From positions 1 to 11,425 of the forward strand of contig VFKO01000196.1 of NCBI GenBank assembly GCA_009885515.1: 11,425 bases of DNA, given 5' to 3'. Source of the stretch: Rhodobiaceae bacterium. Its GTDB lineage: Bacteria; Pseudomonadota; Alphaproteobacteria; Micropepsales; Micropepsaceae. Under the pieces are notes generated by a model. It did no database searches. It had not been told where the DNA came from and worked only from the letters and a program-made list of their open reading frames with translations. The translations under genes were made by a program, and so were the position numbers. Of this stretch, positions 1 to 6,358 are shown one piece after another. Within the stretch, counting starts at the first letter, position 1, and each line of letters opens with the position of its first letter.

Positions 1-582
1 GGCCGCGTGCGGCATATCGATATTGGCCGATTGAGTTTTGTCACGGCGGATGGCAAGTCGGGGACACGTCATTTTGCCAACATCGCAAGCTTTGGCCTGA
101 GTGGCGATGTTGTCGACCGGGTCAATCGTGCGGTGCTGATGAAACGATTGTCGGGACGCTTTGTTTATAGCTGGGCCAGTCTCGCGGGCGTGCTGCGCTA
201 TAAGGCCAAGCCGGTCCGGTTGAAGGTCGACAATGTCTTTGACGAAGTGATTACGATCTCGACATGTGCGGTGTGCAACGGGCAGTTCTTTGGTGGTGGG
301 ATGCGGATTGCGCCCGGTGCCTCTCCCGATGACGGCTGGTTTGATGTTGTGGTGCTTGGTGCCGGACCACTGCGCGAGACGATGAAATCAATGAACCAGA
401 TCTATACGGGCGAGCACATCAACAACCCGAATGTGAAAGTGTTCAGGGGCAAGTCGATTATCGCGACGCCGGTTGAGGCGACAGCCGGCGCGCCGGTCCT
501 GATCGAAGCCGATGGTGAAGCGCCGGGCCGGTTGCCGGCACATTTTGAAATACAGCCCAAGGCATTGAAATTCAGGGCATGA
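1..582 (+). CDS. Diacylglycerol kinase-family lipid kinase, C-terminal part (5' truncated by window)
   Basis: The frame is open from base 1, so the true start and the N-terminal ATP-binding domain, which carries the GGDGT motif in this family, lie outside the window. What remains matches the C-terminal domain of the YegS/DagK/sphingosine-kinase family: FANIASFGLSGDVV, then CNGQFFGGGMRIAPGAS followed by DDGWFDVVVLG, a hallmark of these kinases, and finally an acidic EADGE segment (ligand or metal contacts in relatives). Family members phosphorylate a lipid hydroxyl (diacylglycerol or a long-chain base) at the inner membrane face. The TGA stop is 7 nt before the ATG of the AGPS-like gene, so the two are very probably cotranscribed and may act on related glycerolipids. 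The family assignment is firm; the lipid substrate cannot be read from this fragment. Confidence 0.88.
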   Translation, partial: GRVRHIDIGRLSFVTADGKSGTRHFANIASFGLSGDVVDRVNRAVLMKRLSGRFVYSWASLAGVLRYKAKPVRLKVDNVFDEVITISTCAVCNGQFFGGGMRIAPGASPDDGWFDVVVLGAGPLRETMKSMNQIYTGEHINNPNVKVFRGKSIIATPVEATAGAPVLIEADGEAPGRLPAHFEIQPKALKFRA

Positions 583-584
583 GG
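581..584 (+). promoter_or_regulatory. Ribosome binding site of the AGPS-like gene
   Basis: GAGG overlaps the TGA stop of the lipid kinase and lies 5 nt before ATG 590. It favours ATG 590 over the in-frame TTG at 587, which would leave only 2 nt of spacing. The overlap with the upstream stop suggests translational coupling. Confidence 0.6.
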
Positions 585-589
585 TATTG

Positions 590-2293
590 ATGCCAATCAA
601 TCGAGAAGACACACGCTGGAACGGTTGGGGCTGGGTGAAGGCCCATAGCCCCGTCGAAGGGCGCGACGCGGTATGGCGGTGGATTAGCGAGGCGCTGCAG
701 GTGCCCGAGTTACCTCACACGCCAGCCAAGGCACTTGACGAGGTCCGGCTCGCGGACAGCCGGCTCGTGGGCGCGGCCCGCGATGAACTGGCCGACGGCA
801 TTGGTGGGGCGAATGTGCGCGACAGTGCCTATGAGCGCGCGGCCCACGCGCGGGGCAAAAGCTATCTTGATCTGTTGTACCTGCGTGCAGGAAATTTGAG
901 CGACGCGCCGGATGCGGTCGTCTATCCGCACTCCAGCGACGACGTGGTGCGTCTGCTGCGCTGGGCCGAGCAGCATCGCGTGGCGGTGGTGCCGTTCGCG
1001 GGAGGGTCGAGTGTTGTCGGCGGATTGACCGGGTCCGCGCCGGGGTTTGCAGCCTCAATCGCGCTTGATCTGACGGAGATGAACCGGTTCATCGGTCTTG
1101 ATGAGGTGTCTCTGCTGGCGACGGCTGAAGCAGGAATTTACGGCGTTGATTTCGAAGCGGCTTTGGCGGCCAAGGGCTTCAAGCACGGACATCATCCGCA
1201 ATCGTTTGAATTTTCGACCCTGGGCGGCTGGATTGCCGCGCGCGGAGCGGGTCAGCAATCAAACCGTTATGGACGGGCTGAAGACTGGTTTGCGGGTGGT
1301 GAAGTGGCAACGTCGAAGGGCGTTTGGTCATTGCCTGCCCTGCCCGCTTCGGCGGCGGGACCTGACTTGCGCGCGCTTGTTGCGGGGAGCGAGGGGGCGT
1401 TGGGCGTGATTACTTCGGCGACGGTGCGCGTGCACCGGGTGCCGGAAGCCAGCGACTATCGCGCCTTTCTGTTTGCGGATTTCGCCAGCGGTGCGAATGC
1501 GTTGCGACGCATGATCCAGGCCGACGTTCCTGTCGCGACGATGCGCTTATCCGATCCGGATGAAACGTTTTTCTATCAGGCGCTGGCCAAAGCCGGCCAA
1601 GTGCCGGGGTTCAAAGACAGACTGCAGGCGCAGTACCTGAAGACGATGGGCATGGGTGAGCGGCCTTGCGCGTTGATCCTTGGCTTTGAGGGCGAGCGCG
1701 AACTGGTTTCGTATGGCAGCAAAGCCGCACAGCGCATTCTGCGGTCCTGTGGCGGAATTTCGGCTGGCCGTGGGCCCGCGAAACGCTGGTATCAGGGACG
1801 GTTTCATGGACCCTACTCGCGCGACCCAATGATGGATCGCGGCCTTGGTGTCGATACGCTGGAGACCGCAACGACATGGTCGAATGTTGAGCGGTTGTGC
1901 ACGGATGTGCGCGGGGCGCTGTTGGGCGCGATGCAGGCGTCAGCACCCGTCAAGGGCGCACGCGGATTGGTGTTTGCGCATATCAGTCATTCCTATGTGG
2001 ATGGAGCGAGCCTCTATTTCACCTATATCTTCCCACGAAATCTCAACGACGAATTGGGTCAGTGGCGGGCGATCAAGACTGCGGCATCAGACGCCATCGT
2101 GCGCGCGGGCGGCACGATCAGCCATCACCACGGCGTGGGCGAAGATCACTTGGCGTGGCTTGAAGCGGAGAAGGGCGCGCAAGGCATTGCCATCTTGCGC
2201 GCGATCAAGCGGGAGTTGGATCCAGCGGGTGTGCTCAATCCGGGGAAGCTGGTAAGCACGATGGACCTATCGCGCGAGACTGACATTAAGTGA
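590..2293 (+). CDS. FAD-binding oxidase, alkyl-dihydroxyacetonephosphate synthase (AGPS)-like
   Basis: The 567-residue protein belongs to the vanillyl-alcohol-oxidase flavoprotein family and looks closest to AGPS, which swaps the acyl chain of acyl-DHAP for a fatty alcohol to form the ether bond of ether lipids. Visible features are the N-terminal RWNGWGW signature (9-15) seen in AGPS proteins, the FAD pyrophosphate-binding loop PFAGGSSVVGG (135-145), a second FAD-domain stretch at 201-228 (HHPQ to NRYG), and GSEGALGVIT (266-275). The AGPS-type active site follows: DGASLYFTY (471-479), whose Tyr476 aligns with the catalytic Tyr of mammalian AGPS, then the HHH triplet (512-514) in SHHHGVGEDH. 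The C-terminal LDPAGVLNPGKL (543-554) is typical of FAD-linked oxidase C-domains. ATG 590 is chosen because of the GAGG site 5 nt upstream. It follows a lipid kinase in a tight operon. Related bacterial proteins also include glycolate/lactate-oxidase-like enzymes, so the ether-lipid role is inferred. Confidence 0.85.
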   Translation: MPINREDTRWNGWGWVKAHSPVEGRDAVWRWISEALQVPELPHTPAKALDEVRLADSRLVGAARDELADGIGGANVRDSAYERAAHARGKSYLDLLYLRAGNLSDAPDAVVYPHSSDDVVRLLRWAEQHRVAVVPFAGGSSVVGGLTGSAPGFAASIALDLTEMNRFIGLDEVSLLATAEAGIYGVDFEAALAAKGFKHGHHPQSFEFSTLGGWIAARGAGQQSNRYGRAEDWFAGGEVATSKGVWSLPALPASAAGPDLRALVAGSEGALGVITSATVRVHRVPEASDYRAFLFADFASGANALRRMIQADVPVATMRLSDPDETFFYQALAKAGQVPGFKDRLQAQYLKTMGMGERPCALILGFEGERELVSYGSKAAQRILRSCGGISAGRGPAKRWYQGRFHGPYSRDPMMDRGLGVDTLETATTWSNVERLCTDVRGALLGAMQASAPVKGARGLVFAHISHSYVDGASLYFTYIFPRNLNDELGQWRAIKTAASDAIVRAGGTISHHHGVGEDHLAWLEAEKGAQGIAILRAIKRELDPAGVLNPGKLVSTMDLSRETDIK

Positions 2294-2325
2294 CTCGAAG
2301 GCGTAGGCACTTCCCCCCATCCCCT

Positions 2326-2348
2326 CTGCAGCCGCTAACGCGGCGCAG
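2326..2348. terminator. GC-rich hairpin between convergent genes, possible bidirectional terminator
   Basis: CTGC plus GCCGC, a TAAC loop, then GCGGC plus GCAG form a 9-bp stem with one bulged A (2330). It lies in the 63-bp gap between the stop of the AGPS-like gene and the stop of the convergent di-iron protein gene, where a terminator is expected. Neither strand has a clear T-tract after the stem, so intrinsic termination is uncertain. Confidence 0.4.
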
Positions 2349-2356
2349 TGCAATGT

Positions 2357-3439
2357 CTACTCCGCGGCTTTTGCTCCGGCCTTGATTGTGTCGTCGACGT
2401 ATTTGCGGCGGGCGTCGAAGTCTTTGGCGATTTGGTCGTCGGATTGTTGCAGTGCTTCTACATCGGTGTCGGCGTAGTTGAGGACGCCCATCTTCGCGTA
2501 AGCTTCGCGAACCTTCGGGCTCCACAGACCGATGTCTTTGACGATCGGCACGATGCGGGTGAAGAGGAACGAGCGGAAGTTCGACATCGCACCGGAATCG
2601 GCCATATGCTGCATGCAGGCTTCGACCGGTAGATCGAGTGCTTCCCACAATTCGCGATTGTCGAAGCGATCGCGCATGTGCCAGCAGGCGTCGATGAGGA
2701 ATTCCTCGCGCTCGCTGCGCTCGGCCTCAGTCAGTTGCGGGTAATAGTCGCGCAGCGTGAGCCGGCCGAAGGCGACGTGGCGGGCCTCATCTTGCATCAC
2801 ATAGGCGTTGACCGAAGCCGCGAGCGGGTTCTGGGCGTAGTCGCGCATTTGCTGAAAGGCTGCGAGTGCCAGGCCTTCGATCACGACCTGCATGCCGAGA
2901 TAGGTGAAGTCCCAGCGCGAGTCGCGCAGCGTCTGGTCGATCAGCTCGGCCAGCGGTTTGGTCATCGGATAGACGACGCCGAATTTTTCCAAGAGCATCT
3001 TGTAGGCTTCGACGTGGCGGGCTTCGTCGATGACCTGGGTCGAGGCGTAGAATTTCGCGTCCATGTCGGGCACTTGGGTAACGATCTTGGCGGCACAGAT
3101 CAGCGCGCCTTGCTCGCCCTGCATGAACTGCGAGAGGCCGAATGCCTGTTGGTGAAGGCGGATGTTTGCTTTTTCCTTCGGCGACATTTTTTGATAGAGC
3201 GGCATGTCCCAAATCGGCAGCATTTCTTCGGGAAGCTGTTGCGGATTTTCTGGATCGAGTTCCTGGCTCCAGTCGATGCGCGTGGTCGCGTCCCACTGGT
3301 ACTCTTTTCCCTTTTGGTAGAGCCCCATCATCGCCTTGCGGCTGTCGTCGTATTTCCAGTCGAAGCATGCGTCGAAATTCTGTGGGATGGTCCAGTTGGA
3401 GTCCTTGAGGGCGATGCCGTAGGTGTCCTGGAATTTCAT
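2357..3439 (-). CDS. Ferritin-like di-iron carboxylate protein, probable oxidase/oxygenase
   Basis: This roughly 360-residue protein carries a complete set of di-iron ligands for a ferritin/ribonucleotide-reductase-R2-type four-helix bundle. Numbering from ATG 3439, they are Glu109 (GEQGAL), Glu139 and His142 (DEARHVEAY), Glu188 (IEGLAL), and Glu218 and His221 (DEARHVAFG), which is the E, ExxH, E, ExxH pattern. Other members of this superfamily activate O2 (AurF N-oxygenase, R2, acyl-ACP desaturase, MiaE); the substrate here is not identifiable. The N-terminal stretch before the bundle is rich in Trp and acidic residues (IDWSQELDPEN, PIWDMPLY) and is typical of a widespread, functionally unassigned family. 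I chose ATG 3439; a TTG five codons upstream (3454) is possible. A 57-bp gap separates it from the GNAT gene, and TGACCG occurs twice in that gap (3460-3465 and 3477-3482), perhaps a regulator site. The gene converges on the AGPS-like gene. Confidence 0.85.
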   Translation of the reverse strand: MKFQDTYGIALKDSNWTIPQNFDACFDWKYDDSRKAMMGLYQKGKEYQWDATTRIDWSQELDPENPQQLPEEMLPIWDMPLYQKMSPKEKANIRLHQQAFGLSQFMQGEQGALICAAKIVTQVPDMDAKFYASTQVIDEARHVEAYKMLLEKFGVVYPMTKPLAELIDQTLRDSRWDFTYLGMQVVIEGLALAAFQQMRDYAQNPLAASVNAYVMQDEARHVAFGRLTLRDYYPQLTEAERSEREEFLIDACWHMRDRFDNRELWEALDLPVEACMQHMADSGAMSNFRSFLFTRIVPIVKDIGLWSPKVREAYAKMGVLNYADTDVEALQQSDDQIAKDFDARRKYVDDTIKAGAKAAE

Positions 3440-3496
3440 GGTGACGTTTCCCAATGGGTTGACCGTACAGGCATTCTGACCGGATTCCCTTGCAGG

Positions 3497-4015
3497 TCAA
3501 ATGGCGGCGACAAAGGACCAAATCGGACCGCGCCAGCGGGAATCGTCGAGTTCCTGACACCGCAGGCCGGCGACGTTTGGCGCAGCGGCAATGGCTTTGG
3601 GCCAGAAGGCCTTGGCTGGGGCATTGCGTCTGGCGACGGCGATCTCCCATAGTCCTGGGAAATCTGCCAAAATCTGGCGCAAGGCGCTGCTGGCCATGCC
3701 GGTGCGGCGAAACTTCCGGGCAATGAAGAATTCACCCATATTCCAGTCGACTGGGGCGCCGCTGTGGGCGTGTGTGTTCAACAGGGCAAAGCCCGCGAGG
3801 CGGCCGCCCGAGCGGATCAGCAAAGGCTTGCGATCCGCTTGGGTCCAGTATGTGTCCAAGAAGGGAGGGGGCGCGAATTGGCCGTTCTCAGCGAATTCGA
3901 AGTCCGGCGTTTCGGCACTGGAAAATTCGGAGAAATCGTAGACGTAAAACTGAAACAGGTTATCGACAAGCCTGCGTTCTGCCGCGCTGGCGATGCTAAC
4001 GGAAATGTCAGGCAA
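3497..4015 (-). CDS. GNAT-family N-acetyltransferase
   Basis: A 172-residue GNAT-fold protein if started at TTG 4015. The N-terminus reads as the usual beta1-alpha1 of the family (ISVSIASAAERRLVDNLFQ, then YVYDFSEF). The central GEFFIARKFRRTGMASSAL (94-112) is motif A, with the R-R-T-G-M-A turn that binds the acetyl-CoA pyrophosphate, and NAPAKAFWPKAI (131-142) is the typical motif B helix. An in-frame ATG at 4090 would add 25 residues, but these lie entirely inside the 3' end of the oxidoreductase gene, look unlike a GNAT N-terminus and have no ribosome site. TTG 4015 overlaps the upstream stop by 8 nt and fits coupled translation. The family acetylates amines or amino-acid groups; the substrate is unknown. 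It is probably cotranscribed with the oxidoreductase. Confidence 0.82.
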   Translation of the reverse strand: MPDISVSIASAAERRLVDNLFQFYVYDFSEFSSAETPDFEFAENGQFAPPPFLDTYWTQADRKPLLIRSGGRLAGFALLNTHAHSGAPVDWNMGEFFIARKFRRTGMASSALRQILADFPGLWEIAVARRNAPAKAFWPKAIAAAPNVAGLRCQELDDSRWRGPIWSFVAAI

Positions 4016-5006
4016 CGCGCACCATGCGCTTGCCGATGTTGTCGCCGGCGAGCAGGCCGATGAGGGCTTGCGGTGTGTTTTCGATGCCATCGATGATGTC
4101 TTCGGGGACTTTGAGTTGGCCGCTTTTGACCCAGTTTTGCAAATCGGCGAGGGCCTTATCGCGCTGATCGTTGAAATCCATGACGATGAAACCCTGCATT
4201 TTCAGGCGCTTGGTGACGAGGAGGCCCGGGATGCCGCGCGGGCCGTGGGCGGGCGCCGCGCCATCATACTGCGAGACGGCGCCGCAGCACGAGACGCGGC
4301 CGTGCATGTTCATGCGGAAGAGGCACGCCTCGAGGATGTCACCGCCAACATTGTCGAAATAGACGTCGATGCCTTTAGGTGCGGCCAGCTTCAGGGCGCC
4401 GCCGACAGCCTGGGCTTTGTAGTCGATGGCGGCGTCGAAACCGAGTTCGCTTTTCAGCCATGCGCACTTCTTTTCACCGCCGGCAATGCCGACGACGCGA
4501 CAGCCGACAATCCTGGCGATCTGGCCGACGAAAGCACCCACCGAGCCTGCGGCCGCGGAGACGACCACTGTCTCGCCGGGTTTGGGTTCGCCGACATTGA
4601 GCAGACCGTGATAGGCGGTGAGGCCCGCGATGCCGTAGACGCTGAGGAGATAGGAGAGCGGTTCGACTTTCGGCATTTTTTGGGCGGTGCGCGCGGCAAG
4701 GGCTGAGTATTCCTGCCAACCGGTGTCGGCAAAAACGAGATCGCCTTTTTTGAAGCCGGGCGCCTTGGCTTCGATAACTTCGGCGATGGCGCCACCGGCC
4801 ATGACTTGCCCAGCTTCGATGGCGGCGCGGTAGGTTGCGCCTTGCATCCAGGCGCGGTTCGCGGCGTCGAGCGAGATCAGTTTGGTCTTCAGCAGGAGTT
4901 CGCCGTCTTTGGGTTGAGGCATCGGCGCTTCGGCGAGACGGAAGTGCTGGGGGCCGAGTTTGTCCTTGGGAAGTTCGACGATGTGGATCTGGCGGTTGAT
5001 GGTCAT
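4008..5006 (-). CDS. NADPH-dependent oxidoreductase, CurA/leukotriene B4 dehydrogenase-like (zinc-free MDR)
   Basis: A 332-residue medium-chain dehydrogenase/reductase from ATG 5006, the usual length for CurA-type 2-alkenal/curcumin reductases, which reduce the C=C bond of alpha,beta-unsaturated ketones or aldehydes with NADPH. The N-terminus MTINRQIHIVELP fits this family. The GroES-like catalytic domain lacks the Cys/His zinc ligands of alcohol dehydrogenases. The Rossmann nucleotide loop is AAAGSVGAFVGQ (151-162), followed by FDNVGGDILEACLF (217-230), GRVSCCGAVSQYD (236-248) and MQGFIVMDF (270-278), all typical of the CurA/LTB4DH group. An upstream in-frame start at 5063 would add 19 residues reaching into the inverted repeat and is unlikely; no strong Shine-Dalgarno precedes ATG 5006. 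The 3' end overlaps the GNAT start. The physiological substrate is unknown. Confidence 0.9.
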   Translation of the reverse strand: MTINRQIHIVELPKDKLGPQHFRLAEAPMPQPKDGELLLKTKLISLDAANRAWMQGATYRAAIEAGQVMAGGAIAEVIEAKAPGFKKGDLVFADTGWQEYSALAARTAQKMPKVEPLSYLLSVYGIAGLTAYHGLLNVGEPKPGETVVVSAAAGSVGAFVGQIARIVGCRVVGIAGGEKKCAWLKSELGFDAAIDYKAQAVGGALKLAAPKGIDVYFDNVGGDILEACLFRMNMHGRVSCCGAVSQYDGAAPAHGPRGIPGLLVTKRLKMQGFIVMDFNDQRDKALADLQNWVKSGQLKVPEDIIDGIENTPQALIGLLAGDNIGKRMVRVA

Positions 5007-5046
5007 GGGGTTTGGTCCGGTTGCGGCTTGAAGGAAAACAGAAGTT

Positions 5047-5242
5047 TGAACCACGAAGGACACGAAGAGAAAGAAAGATTCTCACACGAAGACACGAAGA
5101 CGCGAAAAGTAAGGATAAGCGCTTCGCGCTAAAGAGCCCTTGGTGCGCAGCGCTCCTGATTTTTCTGCTTCGCGTCTTCGTACCTTCGTGTCTTCGTGTG
5201 AAAATTTTTCTACTTCGTGTCCTTCGTGTCCTTGGTGGTTCA
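5047..5242. repeat. Large imperfect inverted repeat built from CACGAAG-type units
   Basis: Two arms, 5047-5106 and 5169-5242, are imperfect reverse complements, beginning TGAACCACGAAGGACACGAA on the left and ending TCCTTGGTGGTTCA on the right. Each arm carries four CACGAAG units (CTTCGTG on the right) plus degenerate ones. The roughly 60-bp loop holds a small hairpin, AGCGC-TTC-GCGCT (5118-5130). In frame, such arms translate as NHEGHEE or HEDTKTRK, a low-complexity signature I recognise from spurious small ORFs in many bacterial genomes, so this is a dispersed intergenic element rather than a gene. It fills the 242-bp space between the esterase stop (6 bp away) and the oxidoreductase start, and could act as a terminator-like or RNA-processing hairpin. 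No clear target-site duplication flanks it. Confidence 0.85.
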
Positions 5243-5248
5243 GATTTC

Positions 5249-6196
5249 TTACTTACAGTTCCCGAAGGCCTGGCGCAGGGCTTTGGTGGCGTCGGTGATG
5301 GCTTCGCGGGCGGTTGGCAGAACGCCAGACATGTTGAAAAAGCCGTGCACCATGGTTGGATATTCGATGTGAAAAGCGGCGACGCCGGCGAGATTGAGTT
5401 TGTCGGCATAGGCCTTGCCCTCATCCTTCAACGGATCAAAGCCCGCCGTCACGATATAGGCGCGCGGGAGGCCAGAGACATCCCTGGCCGCAAGCGGTGA
5501 GATGCGCCAATCCGAAATGTCTATGCCTGAGGGAACATACTGGTCGAAGAACCAATCCATCGTCTGCTTTTCAAGGAAATAGCCTTCAGCGAGCGCCGTC
5601 ATCGAAATGGTTTTGGCCCGTAACTGGGTGACAGGATAGATCAGCAACTGAATGACGATCTGCGGCCCACCTTTCTGCTTGGCCATCTGGCAAACAACGG
5701 CGGCAAGATTTCCGCCGGCCGAGTCGCCTGCGACCGCGATGCAATTGGGATCGATGCTGAGTGTCGTGGCGTTTTCCTCGATCCATTGTGTTGCCGCGAA
5801 GGCGTCGTCAGCGGCTGCGGGAAATTTGTGCTCGGGTGCGAGGCGGTAATCGACGGCGACGACGCGGGCGCTCGCCTCGTTGGCGAGACGGCGGCAGAGT
5901 GCATCGTGGGTGTCGAGATCACCAATCACCCAGCCACCGCCATGAAAAAAGACGACTGCGGGGAGCGCGTCGCCACCACCGGCGACCGGCGAATAGATGC
6001 GCAACTTGATTTGCCCGCCGGGGCCCGGGATCGACAGATTTTCGCATTTGCCGATAGCGATGTCCGGCGGCTCAAGCATCTGCGCCATGGCGCGGTAGAC
6101 TTCGCGGCCTTGCGCTGCCGGCAATTCCCAGAACTTGGGCGCGAGATCGGCCGCCATCTGATCGAGCAAGCCTTTGACGATTGCGTCGAGCGCCAT
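5249..6196 (-). CDS. Alpha/beta hydrolase, HSL-family esterase/lipase
   Basis: A 315-residue esterase of the hormone-sensitive-lipase (bacterial family IV) type, hydrolysing short- to medium-chain carboxylic esters. The oxyanion-hole motif HGGGW (85-89) sits in VVFFHGGGWVIGDLDTHD, and VAVDYRLAPEHKFPAA (113-128) is the conserved segment after it. The nucleophile is Ser159 in GDSAGG (157-162); Asp254 (GFDPLKDEG) and His284 (MVHGF) complete the triad. No signal peptide is seen, so it is probably cytoplasmic. An AAGGTGA site (6210-6204) lies 7 nt before ATG 6196 but only 1 nt before the in-frame ATG 6202, so 6196 is preferred; longer starts up to 6319 add sequence atypical of the family. It follows the feruloyl-CoA-synthetase-like gene after 162 bp and precedes the inverted repeat. 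It could release acids for the neighbouring CoA ligases, which is inference. Confidence 0.92.
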   Translation of the reverse strand: MALDAIVKGLLDQMAADLAPKFWELPAAQGREVYRAMAQMLEPPDIAIGKCENLSIPGPGGQIKLRIYSPVAGGGDALPAVVFFHGGGWVIGDLDTHDALCRRLANEASARVVAVDYRLAPEHKFPAAADDAFAATQWIEENATTLSIDPNCIAVAGDSAGGNLAAVVCQMAKQKGGPQIVIQLLIYPVTQLRAKTISMTALAEGYFLEKQTMDWFFDQYVPSGIDISDWRISPLAARDVSGLPRAYIVTAGFDPLKDEGKAYADKLNLAGVAAFHIEYPTMVHGFFNMSGVLPTAREAITDATKALRQAFGNCK

Positions 6197-6203
6197 TGTC
6201 ATT

Positions 6204-6210
6204 TCACCTT
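6204..6210 (-). promoter_or_regulatory. Ribosome binding site deciding the esterase start
   Basis: AAGGTGA on the minus strand is spaced 7 nt from ATG 6196 and only 1 nt from ATG 6202. This decides for the shorter start, MALDAIVKGLL. Confidence 0.6.
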
Positions 6211-6358
6211 TTCGAGTTCTGGTCGTGCCCGCATAAAACAGCGGCCGCGCCAAGTGTGCAAGAGGTTCGGATTCAACCTGCCTTGCTCTCAACAACTTTG
6301 ACGCGATTGCCGTGTGCAATGCTGCCTTGCGTTAATACATTTCGCAACTGCAACATGG

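Noticed and set aside
2678..3652. A 324-codon open frame on the plus strand opposite the di-iron and GNAT genes
   Set aside because: It spans two real minus-strand genes and their gap, and its translation has no family signature; it is a mirror of codon bias.
4806..5132. Small frames through the inverted repeat giving NHEGHEEKERFSHEDTKTRK-like peptides
   Set aside because: The peptide is a translation of the CACGAAG repeat arms, a known kind of spurious ORF, not a protein gene.
5047..5242. CRISPR array or insertion-sequence ends
   Set aside because: The CACGAAG units are too short and irregular for CRISPR and there are no spacers of constant length; there is no transposase and no visible target duplication.
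6214..6262. Promoter-like TTGCAC ... TTTTAT on the minus strand before the esterase
   Set aside because: The -35 matches only 3 of 6 bases; spacing of 17 bp alone is not enough support.
6306..6320. Small hairpin ATTGC-CGTGT-GCAAT between the Fcs-like and esterase genes
   Set aside because: A 5-bp stem without T-tract is within chance expectation, so I do not call it a terminator.
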